A stretch of 12,632 nt of DNA from DASXTB01 sp036505615 (GTDB lineage Bacteria; Acidobacteriota; UBA6911; JACQSX01): NCBI GenBank assembly GCA_036505615.1, contig DASXTB010000341.1, positions 1 through 12,632 of the forward strand, in the 5' to 3' direction. Both the position numbers and the translations under genes were made by a program. The notes under the pieces are model-generated. The model was not told the origin of the DNA and did no database searches. It saw only the letters and a list, made by a program, of their open reading frames with translations. Below are positions 5,500 through 12,371 of the stretch, one piece after another (within the stretch, counting starts at the first letter, position 1; each line of letters starts with the position of its first letter).

Positions 5500-7010
5500 T
5501 AGATTCCCAACATTAGCCGTGTCGGATCTTCAATGCCGTGTTTGATCTTCATCAGAAAAGTCACTGCTTCCTTGCCGTCGACTATGCGATGGTCGTAGGA
5601 GAGCGCCACGTACATCATGGGGCGGATTACGATTTGATCGTTGACGACCATCGGCCGCTTCTGGATGGTGTGCATGCCCAGTATTCCACTTTGAGGTGGA
5701 TTCAGAATGGGGGTGGAAAAAAGAGAGCCGAATATTCCGCCGTTAGTGATGGTGAAAGTGCCGCCGGTGAGCTCGTCGACTGAGATCGTGCCTTCGCGCG
5801 CCTTTTTGGCGAAAGTGCCAGTGGCGGTTTCTATCTCAGCGAAGCTCATTTTGTCGGCGTCACGCAATACCGGTACTACCAGGCCGCGGTCGGTGGCGAC
5901 GGCCACTCCAATGTCGTAATAGTCGCGATAGACGATATTCTTCCCGTCGATGATGGCGTTCAACGCTGGGATCATCTGCAGCGCTTCGATGCAGGCTTTC
6001 ACAAAGAAGGGCATTAGCCCCAGGCCCACTCCGTGCTTTTGCTGAAACGATTCTTTATGACGGGCGCGCAACTCCGTGACGGCCGCCATGTCGATCTCGT
6101 TGAACGTAGTCAAAATTGCCGCCGTCTGCTGGGCGCGGACCATCCGCTCCGCTATTTTCTGGCGCAAAAGACTCATCGGCTCAACCCGCTCCGATCGTTC
6201 GCCCGAGATGTGTCGAGCGGGTGTTTGAGCATGAGAGGCTTTTTGAGATGGCGGAGCGGAAACAGCATCTTGCCCTTGCCGGGACGGCATCGGGACTGCC
6301 ACGGGACGCGGAGCGGCTTCTGTTTTGGTGGTCCTGACGAAATTGAGGACGTCTTCCTTGCGAACGCGTCCGCCCTTTCCGGTGCCCGGAACTGAGTTTA
6401 CGTCGAGGTCATGCTCCCGAAGCAGCTTGCGAACGGCGGGGCTGACTGTCTCCTGCTGGGTTGTGTCCTGGGGAGCTTTGTCCTCCCGAGCTTTATCCTG
6501 CTGAGCTTTGTCCTGCTGAGCTTTGTCCTCCTGAGCTTTGTCCTCCTGAGCTTTTTCCTGCCGAGCAACCTCACGTTCCTTCTCCGAGGGTCGTTGCGGC
6601 TGCGCTTCCGATCTCTCAGTATCCTTTTTCTTGAGCCCGGGCTCCCCGGCTTTGGCGGCGGTAGCGCTTGTCCGGTCACGCGCGGTCCCGGCTGCGCTGT
6701 CGGGGGTACCTCTCCGGGCGGTCGCTGCGTCACGATTGGTCTCGGCTCGGGCTTCAGTCTTGCCGGTGGACTTACCGCCTTCTTCAATTAAGCCGATGAC
6801 TTCGCCGGGGGCGACACTTTCACCCGCAGGCTTTTGGATTTTGAGTGTGCCCTCCTGATCGGCGTTCAACTCCATGTTGGCCTTGTCGGTTTCCAGCTCC
6901 AGTATGGGCTCGTCCATGGCGACGGTGTCTCCATCCTGTTTGAGCCAGCGGGCGATGCGCGCCTCGCTTACCGATTCGCCGACCGACGGAACTTTGATTT
7001 CATGCGCCAT
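5499..7010 (-). CDS. sucB: 2-oxoglutarate dehydrogenase E2, dihydrolipoyllysine-residue succinyltransferase
   Basis: The E2 core of the 2-oxoglutarate dehydrogenase complex transfers the succinyl group from the E1-generated lipoyl thioester to CoA. Domains in order: lipoyl domain (1-77) with ETDKANMEL and lipoyl Lys43; a long charged linker (78-187); peripheral-subunit-binding domain (about 188-225, SPAVRKLLREHDLDVNSVPGTGKGG); a second linker; and the catalytic domain (about 275-503) ending with SYDHRIVDGKEA, whose His474 and Asp478 are the acetyltransferase catalytic pair. At 503 residues it is about 100 longer than E. coli SucB, mostly from the linker, which holds a five-residue tandem repeat. 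It starts 57 bp after sucA; the SD is weak. Its stop abuts a period-7 array. The SucB rather than pyruvate E2 call rests on the adjacent sucA and the single lipoyl domain. Confidence 0.95.
   Translation of the reverse strand: MAHEIKVPSVGESVSEARIARWLKQDGDTVAMDEPILELETDKANMELNADQEGTLKIQKPAGESVAPGEVIGLIEEGGKSTGKTEARAETNRDAATARRGTPDSAAGTARDRTSATAAKAGEPGLKKKDTERSEAQPQRPSEKEREVARQEKAQEDKAQEDKAQQDKAQQDKAREDKAPQDTTQQETVSPAVRKLLREHDLDVNSVPGTGKGGRVRKEDVLNFVRTTKTEAAPRPVAVPMPSRQGQDAVSAPPSQKASHAQTPARHISGERSERVEPMSLLRQKIAERMVRAQQTAAILTTFNEIDMAAVTELRARHKESFQQKHGVGLGLMPFFVKACIEALQMIPALNAIIDGKNIVYRDYYDIGVAVATDRGLVVPVLRDADKMSFAEIETATGTFAKKAREGTISVDELTGGTFTITNGGIFGSLFSTPILNPPQSGILGMHTIQKRPMVVNDQIVIRPMMYVALSYDHRIVDGKEAVTFLMKIKHGIEDPTRLMLGI
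6456..6560 (-). repeat. 15-bp tandem repeat coding a pentapeptide array in the SucB linker
   Basis: Residues 151-185 are seven imperfect five-residue units of the form (Q/E)(D/E)KA(Q/R/P), encoded by near-identical 15-bp units (AGCTTTGTCCTCCTG-like on the plus strand). It lies in the flexible linker between the lipoyl and subunit-binding domains, where length variation is tolerated. Confidence 0.85.
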
Positions 7011-7067
7011 TTTTGTTAATTCTCAGATCAAAGCCGAGCCGCAAACCTGCAAACCTGACAGCCGGCA

Positions 7068-9794
7068 TCAGTCCAATGCTTCCCTGACCAGCTTCTCCTG
7101 CTCCTGCACATGCTGCTTGTGTGAGCCGGTCGCAGGGCTGGCAGCCTCGGGCCGCCCGACGTAACTGAGCGTTTGCCCTTTGAGCAGCAGCGGCGCGAGG
7201 CGCGGAGCGATGAAGGTCCAGGCGCCCATATTTTGGGGCTCCTCCTGCACCCAAGCGATGTCTTTGCATTGCTGCCACTGCTCCAGCTGCGCCGACACCT
7301 GCGACTGGATGAAAGGATAGAGCTGTTCGATTCGAACAATAACTATATCGTTGCGATGCTGCTCCTCTCTCGCCTGCAGCAAATCATAGAAGATCTTGCC
7401 GCAGCAGAAAATTACTCGCGCCGCCTTCTTGATTTCGGCGTTCTCACCGAGCACTTCACGAAACCGGCCCTCAGTAAATTCTGAAAGTCTTGAAGTGGCA
7501 CGAGGGTGCCGCAACAGGCTCTTAGGCGACAGGATGATCAACGGTTTGCGGAAGGGCCTGTGCATCTGGCGCCGCAGGATGTGAAAATATTGCGCCGGAG
7601 TAGTCAAGCTTGCGACCTGCATGTTGTTTTCCGCGCACATCTGAAGAAACCGCTCCGGCCTTCCGCTAGAGTGGTCGGGACCCTGTCCTTCATAACCATG
7701 CGGCAGCAGCAGGACCACTCCGCTCATGCGGCCCCATTTTGCTTCAGAGCAGGAGATGAATTCGTCGATGATCAACTGCGCGCCGTTGACGAAGTCACCG
7801 AACTGAGCTTCCCAGATGACCAGCGCCGCTGGATTGCCCGTTGAATAGCCGAATTCGAAACCGACCGGAGCCAGCTCGGAAAGGGGGCTATTGAAGATGC
7901 TCAGCTTTGCCTGATCGGACGAAATGCTGTTCAGGGGGACGTATGGCCCGTCACTCTCAATATCGTACAGAACTGCATGGCGATGGCTGAAGGTGCCTCG
8001 AGAGGTGTCCTGCCCCGTCAATCGCACGTGGATTTTTTCTTCCAGGAGGCTGCCCAGGGCCAGAGCTTCCGCCATTCCCCAGTCGATACCTGCATCCTCG
8101 GTAAATATCTTGTAGTGCTCTTCCAGCAGGGGCTTCAGCTTCGGGTGCAGGTTAAAGGAGTCAGGAACGGCGGTGACTTGGCGCGCGATTGTTTGTAGAA
8201 GGTCGGCCGGAACTGCGGTCTCCACAGGCGCTTCCAATTCCTGCTGCGTGGCCTTGTGATATCCCGTCCAGGTCTTTTGCAGTGTTTCGGCCTGCTCGGC
8301 AGCAGTCATTTCGCGCGTAGTCTCCAGCGCCTCCTGCAACTGCTGTTTGAAACTCCTCTCCATCTCGCGAGCCAGCTCTGCTTCCACGTCCCCGCGCTGT
8401 ACCAGAGTGTCTGTGTAAATGGCACGCACGGTGGGATGGTTGCGGATCTTCTGGTACATGGTCGGCTGCGTAAACGAAGGCTCATCTCCCTCGTTGTGCC
8501 CGTGGCGACGGTAGCCAATCATGTCCACCACTACGTCGCGATGGAACGTTTGCCGGAACTCCGCAGCCAGGCGGACGCAGTGGATCACGGCCTCCGGGTC
8601 GTCGCCGTTGACATGGAAAGTAGGGGCCAGCACGATCTTTGCTATATCCGAGGCGTAGCGCGTAGAGCGCGCGTCCCATGGATCGGTGGTAAAGCCGATC
8701 TGATTGTTCAGAATGAAATGGATCGTCCCGCCGGTAGTATATCCTTCCAGTTTGGACAGGTTGAGGGTCTCTGCCACAGATCCCTGCCCGGCAAATGCCG
8801 CGTCTCCATGTATCAGAAACGGCAGGACTCGCATCCGGTCCTTGTCGCTGCGCAGGAACTGGCGCGCGCGCACGGCGCCTTCCACCACCGGATTAACCGC
8901 TTCCAGGTGGCTGGGATTGGCCGCCAGTGTGACCCGGATTTGCTGACCGGAAGAGGTTTCACATATCCCAGAAAATCCCTTGTGGTATTTGACGTCCCCA
9001 CTGCCCTGCACAGCGCCTGGTATGAAGTGATCCTCGAACTCGCTGAAAATGGTCTCGTAGGTTTTGTTCAGGATGTTGGCGAGCACGTTGAGGCGGCCCC
9101 GATGCGCCATGCCCACAATCATGTCGTCGACACCAAGTTGGCCACCGTAATCGATAAGCTCGGCCATAGCGGGAATCAGATTCTCCGCGCCTTCCAGCGA
9201 GAATCTCTTCTGACCAACGTATTTGCTGTGCAGGAATCGTTCGAAGATCTCCGCCTTATTGAGGTTTGACAGGATGGCTCGTTTGTTCTCCAGCGTAAGG
9301 TGCGGCTTATTACGTTGACCTTCAATGCGTGATTGGAACCAATGCTCGATGGTCGGATCCTGCAGATCCATGTATTCGATGCCTATCGTGCCGCAATAGA
9401 TTTCGCGCAGAGCGTCGCGGACCTCGCGAAGTGTCACCGGAGCGCGGTCGATAAAGGGCACTGCTGGAAACGTGGCATCTAGTTCGTGGTCTGAAAAACC
9501 CAGGTTCTCCAGCTCCAGTTCGGGGTGAGTCTCCTGGTTCATCCCCAGTGGGTCGATATTGGCGCTGAGATGTCCCCACTTGCGATAGGCATCGATCAGG
9601 TTGAGGATGCGAGTGTCCTGCGCGAAACCTGAGGCGGGGGCGGTGGAAGCAGCCCCGTCGTGGGCAAACTCCATGCCTTGAAAGAAGTAACGCCAGCTTA
9701 GCTCTACTGAATGGGGATCGTTGCAGTACTGCTGGTAGAGCTCTTCGATGTATTCAGCGTTTTGGGCGATCAGGTCGCCCGCGTCCTTGTGCAT
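7068..9794 (-). CDS. sucA: 2-oxoglutarate dehydrogenase E1 component (thiamine-diphosphate dependent)
   Basis: E1 decarboxylates 2-oxoglutarate and succinylates the E2 lipoyl group. The 908 residues are full length for the family. The N-terminal EYIEELYQQY...SWRYFFQG segment is the usual E2-docking region. Thiamine-diphosphate domain motifs follow: GMAHRGRLNVLANIL (228-242), HGDAAFAGQGSVAETLNLS (329-347), ILNNQIGFTTDP (361-372) and GYRRHGHNEGDEPSFTQP (427-444). The transketolase-like half has TFSHRHAVLYD (601-611) and LLLPHGYEGQGPDHSSGR (695-712). The C-terminus has WVQEEPQNMGAW (848-859) and SYVGRPEAASPATGS (877-891). No disruption is seen. The start ATG 9794 has only a weak SD (GTGGG). It is followed by sucB in the same direction, and a good promoter candidate lies just upstream. 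Confidence 0.97.
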   Translation of the reverse strand: MHKDAGDLIAQNAEYIEELYQQYCNDPHSVELSWRYFFQGMEFAHDGAASTAPASGFAQDTRILNLIDAYRKWGHLSANIDPLGMNQETHPELELENLGFSDHELDATFPAVPFIDRAPVTLREVRDALREIYCGTIGIEYMDLQDPTIEHWFQSRIEGQRNKPHLTLENKRAILSNLNKAEIFERFLHSKYVGQKRFSLEGAENLIPAMAELIDYGGQLGVDDMIVGMAHRGRLNVLANILNKTYETIFSEFEDHFIPGAVQGSGDVKYHKGFSGICETSSGQQIRVTLAANPSHLEAVNPVVEGAVRARQFLRSDKDRMRVLPFLIHGDAAFAGQGSVAETLNLSKLEGYTTGGTIHFILNNQIGFTTDPWDARSTRYASDIAKIVLAPTFHVNGDDPEAVIHCVRLAAEFRQTFHRDVVVDMIGYRRHGHNEGDEPSFTQPTMYQKIRNHPTVRAIYTDTLVQRGDVEAELAREMERSFKQQLQEALETTREMTAAEQAETLQKTWTGYHKATQQELEAPVETAVPADLLQTIARQVTAVPDSFNLHPKLKPLLEEHYKIFTEDAGIDWGMAEALALGSLLEEKIHVRLTGQDTSRGTFSHRHAVLYDIESDGPYVPLNSISSDQAKLSIFNSPLSELAPVGFEFGYSTGNPAALVIWEAQFGDFVNGAQLIIDEFISCSEAKWGRMSGVVLLLPHGYEGQGPDHSSGRPERFLQMCAENNMQVASLTTPAQYFHILRRQMHRPFRKPLIILSPKSLLRHPRATSRLSEFTEGRFREVLGENAEIKKAARVIFCCGKIFYDLLQAREEQHRNDIVIVRIEQLYPFIQSQVSAQLEQWQQCKDIAWVQEEPQNMGAWTFIAPRLAPLLLKGQTLSYVGRPEAASPATGSHKQHVQEQEKLVREALD

Positions 9795-9814
9795 GACCCA
9801 CTTCGGCTAATCGC

Positions 9815-9839
9815 GAGATTATCGGGTTTCGAAAATCTC
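9815..9839. promoter_or_regulatory. Inverted repeat between the sucA -10 box and start codon, candidate operator
   Basis: GAGATT (9815-9820) and AATCTC (9834-9839) form a 6-bp inverted repeat immediately downstream of the proposed -10 box and spanning the expected transcription start. The position suits a repressor site; the regulator is unknown. Confidence 0.35.
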
Positions 9840-9868
9840 AGTATAAAGTGGAAACACCGACTTTTGAA
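9840..9868 (-). promoter_or_regulatory. Candidate sigma-70 promoter of sucAB
   Basis: On the minus strand TTCAAA (-35, 9863-9868), a 17-nt spacer and TATACT (-10, 9840-9845) lie just upstream of sucA, giving a leader of about 40 nt. The -10 matches consensus at five of six positions and the -35 at four. It starts within 4 bp of the vapC stop, so sucAB need not depend on the toxin-antitoxin promoter. Confidence 0.55.
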
Positions 9869-9871
9869 TCG

Positions 9872-10282
9872 CTATCTGGATTTGCCGGCGAATTTCTCCA
9901 ATGGCACGGCAATTTTCGGAAAGGCGGCCAGTAACTGCTTATCAATGGTGACCAGAGATGCCTTCAATTCATACGCGAGGGCCGCAAATTCGCAATCATA
10001 AGTCGAGCAATTGGACTGCAATACGAGATGCATCACGTCAGTAGAAGAAACCGAGTATTCTCCGTTGCGCAACAGCGCTTCTGCTTCTGAGAGAATCTGT
10101 AAGGCGGTAGCATAGGAGAGGCGTTTTCGGCGCAAGTACCCGGCAATGACGTTGCGAAATTCAGAACGCCAAAGTGTCGGCGCAGCCCAAGCGGGATCCT
10201 TGCGCAGCGCGCGGGATGCACTATCCGAGTGCGTCCCTGGCAACCACAAATAGGCGATTACGCTGGTGTCAACTACAATCAT
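9872..10282 (-). CDS. vapC: VapC-type PIN-domain toxin (ribonuclease)
   Basis: A 136-residue PIN-domain protein. It begins MIVVDTSVIAYL (Asp5), continues with WRSEFRNVI (Glu41), STYDCEFAALA (Asp96) and LVTIDKQLL (Asp114). These are the four acidic residues that bind metal in VapC-type RNases, and all are present, so the enzyme looks intact. VapC toxins cut tRNA or rRNA when the antitoxin is degraded; this one's target is unknown. The ATG overlaps the antitoxin stop as ATGA, so translation is coupled, and the start lies within a 20-bp perfect palindrome. The sucA promoter candidate follows its stop. Confidence 0.9.
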   Translation of the reverse strand: MIVVDTSVIAYLWLPGTHSDSASRALRKDPAWAAPTLWRSEFRNVIAGYLRRKRLSYATALQILSEAEALLRNGEYSVSSTDVMHLVLQSNCSTYDCEFAALAYELKASLVTIDKQLLAAFPKIAVPLEKFAGKSR

Positions 10283-10296
10283 GGCCGGCCATGATT
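10277..10296. promoter_or_regulatory. 20-bp perfect palindrome covering the antitoxin stop / toxin start
   Basis: A palindrome with core ATGGCCGGCCAT extends perfectly to 10 bp on each side of 10286/10287. In the mRNA it can fold into an 8-bp stem with a 4-nt loop that hides the toxin start codon, so that ribosomes finishing the antitoxin would have to open it. The role is inferred from position only. Confidence 0.45.
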
Positions 10297-10518
10297 CTTC
10301 AGTTTCTTCAGCGCGTTATCATTTAATTCCCCCGACACCTGGCCACGGAGGAAGCGAGCCCGTCTGAGCAGGGTTTCTACATCGACAGGAACCGATTCGA
10401 CGACAGACTCCAGACAGGTGAGTATCTCGCCATTCAAGCTACGGCGGTGCAAGGAGGCCCTTGACTTTAGTTTTTGATGGAGTCTTTTGGGCACACCCTT
10501 AAGGGTTACAGTTGGCAT
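10279..10518 (-). CDS. FitA/VapB-like ribbon-helix-helix antitoxin
   Basis: A 79-residue protein beginning MPTVTLKGVPKRLHQKLKSRASLHRRSLNGEI. This has the ribbon-helix-helix pattern of FitA-type VapC antitoxins: a beta strand with TVTLKGVP, helix 1 with LHQKLKSRA, and RSLNGEILTCLE at the turn and helix 2. The C-terminal half (about 45-79) would bind and neutralise the PIN toxin. I chose ATG 10518 because GGAGG stands 11 nt upstream and because an upstream in-frame ATG (10572) would put the promoter inside the gene. It overlaps vapC by ATGA. Such proteins normally repress their own promoter with the toxin as co-repressor. Confidence 0.85.
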   Translation of the reverse strand: MPTVTLKGVPKRLHQKLKSRASLHRRSLNGEILTCLESVVESVPVDVETLLRRARFLRGQVSGELNDNALKKLKNHGRP

Positions 10519-10529
10519 TTGCCTTTTAA

Positions 10530-10534
10530 CCTCC
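10530..10534 (-). promoter_or_regulatory. Shine-Dalgarno GGAGG of the antitoxin gene
   Basis: CCTCC on the plus strand reads GGAGG in the gene's sense, 11 nt before ATG 10518. It decides that start over the longer frame. Confidence 0.75.
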
Positions 10535-10543
10535 AAAATGGAA

Positions 10544-10572
10544 CCATAACGCATTCGCGTTAGTCGAGTCAA
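10544..10572 (-). promoter_or_regulatory. Candidate promoter and operator of the antitoxin-toxin operon
   Basis: On the minus strand TTGACT (-35, 10567-10572), a 17-nt spacer and TTATGG (-10, 10544-10549) precede the antitoxin. The spacer holds the inverted repeat TAACGC-ATTC-GCGTTA (10547-10562), well placed for autorepression by the ribbon-helix-helix antitoxin. The -10 is a weak match. Confidence 0.5.
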
Positions 10573-10698
10573 CCTGGGCTTGACATGTTGCTATCGGTGA
10601 CCCTGGAAATCTCCTTTTGGCCGCTGCTGTCGCTGTCGAGTAGTAGAAAGTCCCGGCAAACCGTGTAGTATGCTGTCAGTTCGTAGGGATCGCCATGC

Positions 10699-10714
10699 TA
10701 TCAGCTAGCTGATA
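10699..10714. promoter_or_regulatory. 16-bp perfect palindrome in the intergenic region upstream of the APC permease
   Basis: TATCAGCTAGCTGATA is its own reverse complement and is followed by AAAA. It lies about 215 bp before the permease start in a gene-free stretch (10573-10930). It resembles a dimeric regulator site, but no bound protein can be named. Confidence 0.4.
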
Positions 10715-10819
10715 AAAACGTTGAATTTTGTTCATCGTTTTCCAATTACCTGCGAAACAGAGATTGAAGATTGTTTGGAAACGGAGCCCGGAATTAAACG
10801 ATTTCGAAAACCGTCTAGG

Positions 10820-10889
10820 TTCACGTTCACGTCCACGGCCACGTCGACGACCACGTTCTCGTTATCGTGAACGTGAGCGTGAACGTGAA
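10820..10889. repeat. CACGTT/GTGAAC-type inverted repeat before the APC permease
   Basis: TTCACGTTCACG (10820-10831) and CGTGAACGTGAA (10878-10889) are perfectly complementary 12-mers. Between them lie more degenerate CACGT-containing hexamers (CCACGG, CCACGTCG, CCACGTTCTC). The whole reads as a low-complexity hexamer array folded on itself. It ends 41 bp before the preferred permease start. The rest of 10573-10930 holds no gene that I can support. Confidence 0.7.
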
Positions 10890-10930
10890 TGGCTTTATGT
10901 TTCAGCCAAGTCATTGGAACAGACTTCGCC

Positions 10931-12277
10931 ATGAATGATGGTGAAAAACAGGAAAGCCAACTGGAGCGACGGCTGGGGCTGTGGAGCTCTATCGGCATTG
11001 TCATTGGAGTCACCATCGGATCCGGGATCTTCCGCACTCCCGCCAGCATCGCCGCCCGCGTGCCAAATCCCCCCCTGATGCTTTCTGTGTGGATCCTGGG
11101 TGGGATCGTCACGCTGTCGGGAACGCTTTCGCTGGCGGAACTCTCCGGCATGTTTCCCCAGACGGGAGGACTATACGTCTATTTGCGCGAGGGATGGGGA
11201 CGTCTGTTTGCCTTTCTTTTTGGCTGGTCCGAACTGGTGGTGATCCGAGCATCGGCCTTGGGTGCGATCGCCACCGTTTTTGCCGAGTACTTTCTTCGTT
11301 CCATTGGAATCGATCCTGCCGAGCGTGGGTCCTTGGTCCATTATCTGGCCGCCGGGGCCATTATTTTTGCAGCAATGGTAAATGTTCGCGGCGTTGATTG
11401 GGGCGCTGCCATCGTCGGGATGACCACGGCGGGGAAGTTTGCGGCGCTCGCTTCTCTGGTGGCCGCATCCTTCCTGCTGGGAGCCGGCCGAGGGGCAAGC
11501 CTTGGCCATTTTTCTTCAGTGGCGAATCCAGTCCAGCCCGGTCTTTTTGGTCTGGCGCTGATTTCCGTTCTCTGGGCCTATGACGGGTGGGCTGATCTTT
11601 CGTTTGCCGGCGGCGAAGTGCGAGATCCGAAAAGGAACCTGCCCCGCGCCTTAATTTTTGGGACGCTCGCTATCATCGCCATCTACCTGCTTGCCAATGC
11701 GGCTTATCTTTACGTAAATCCAATTGAGAAGGTCGCCCAGTCGCGCCTGGTGGCCGCCGACACCATGTCGGCGCTGTTTGGAAACATCGGCGTGGCGATT
11801 GTTTCCGTGGTGGTGATGGTGTCTACGTTTGGCTCGCTGAATGCGAGCATGCTGGCATCTCCACGCGTGTTTTTTGCCATGGCCGACGATGGCCTCTTCT
11901 TCAAATCGATCGCAAAGGTCCATCCGCGCTATCACACGCCCTATGTCGCCGTCGGTTTGGCAGGATTTCTGGGGGTGGCCTTCGTGCTTCTCAGAACATT
12001 CGAACAGTTAGCCGACACCTTTGTTATTGCCATCTGGCCTTTCTATGCGCTCGCAATAGCCGCGCTCTACCGGCTGCGCCTCCGGCTGCCGCTTTTGGAA
12101 AGACCTTACCAGGCCATCGGCTACCCGGTGGTGCCGCTGGTCTTTATCGGAGGCGTTGTCTATTTGATTATCAACGCCCTGATTACAGAAACCCTCTGGA
12201 CCAGTGTCGTCTTCGGCATTGTTCTGGCTGGGATTCCGGCGTACTGGCTCTTGTTTCGTAGAGCTCAGAATATGTAA
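10931..12277 (+). CDS. APC-superfamily amino acid permease (LAT/SteT-like)
   Basis: A 448-residue integral membrane transporter with about 12 helices. Helix 1 has the APC substrate-site motif IGVTIGSGIFRTP (25-37). Then come MFPQTGGLYVYLREGWG (74-90) and LWAYDGWADLSFAGGEVRDPKRNLPRA (214-240), the helix-6 unwound region and following loop typical of the LAT/SteT-type branch. PRVFFAMADDGLFF and HPRYHTPYVAV (310-341) are also family-typical. It should exchange or import amino acids at the inner membrane; the substrate cannot be assigned. Start: ATG 10931 places the first helix about 18 residues in, as is usual. An in-frame ATG at 10889 would add 14 residues from the edge of the upstream repeat. 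No strong SD is seen for either. It stands alone on this strand. Confidence 0.9.
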   Translation: MNDGEKQESQLERRLGLWSSIGIVIGVTIGSGIFRTPASIAARVPNPPLMLSVWILGGIVTLSGTLSLAELSGMFPQTGGLYVYLREGWGRLFAFLFGWSELVVIRASALGAIATVFAEYFLRSIGIDPAERGSLVHYLAAGAIIFAAMVNVRGVDWGAAIVGMTTAGKFAALASLVAASFLLGAGRGASLGHFSSVANPVQPGLFGLALISVLWAYDGWADLSFAGGEVRDPKRNLPRALIFGTLAIIAIYLLANAAYLYVNPIEKVAQSRLVAADTMSALFGNIGVAIVSVVVMVSTFGSLNASMLASPRVFFAMADDGLFFKSIAKVHPRYHTPYVAVGLAGFLGVAFVLLRTFEQLADTFVIAIWPFYALAIAALYRLRLRLPLLERPYQAIGYPVVPLVFIGGVVYLIINALITETLWTSVVFGIVLAGIPAYWLLFRRAQNM

Positions 12278-12293
12278 AGAAATTAACATGAAG

Positions 12294-12371
12294 GTAGGGG
12301 CGGCCCTGCGTGGCCGCCCGAGTATGTCCCCTATTACTGGAGGAGGGGCGACCACACAGGGTCGCCCCTAC
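12294..12371. repeat. REP pair (type B), inverted second copy of 2320-2398
   Basis: GTAG, stem GGGCGGCC (12298-12305), a 6-nt loop and GGCCGCCC (12312-12319). After 26 unrelated bases come GGGCGACC (12346-12353), a 6-nt loop, GGTCGCCC (12360-12367) and CTAC. One arm is identical over 26 bases, and the other differs at one base, from the reverse complement of the copy inside the GT39 gene. It lies 16 bp after the permease stop and may act as its transcript end. Confidence 0.9.

Noticed and set aside
5300..5545. Plus-strand open frame of 81 residues rich in TQHPNTQHP
   Set aside because: It is only the translation of the period-7 array and runs into the antisense of sucB; no family or ribosome site.
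6411..6791. Plus-strand frame with a leucine-rich hydrophobic repeat, like a membrane peptide
   Set aside because: It is the antisense of the KAQ(E/Q)D linker repeat of sucB; hydrophobicity follows from the complement of Lys/Asp/Gln codons.
8256..9269. Long (337-residue) plus-strand frame opposite sucA
   Set aside because: It is the shadow of a strongly conserved sucA reading frame; its product resembles nothing known.
10580..10608. TTGACA at 10580 as a promoter for the permease
   Set aside because: No acceptable -10 box 16-18 nt downstream, and it is about 350 bp from the gene.
10732..11151. Minus-strand frame with HVHAHVHD and VDVAVDVNVN
   Set aside because: Translation of the hexamer inverted repeat plus the antisense of the permease N-terminus.
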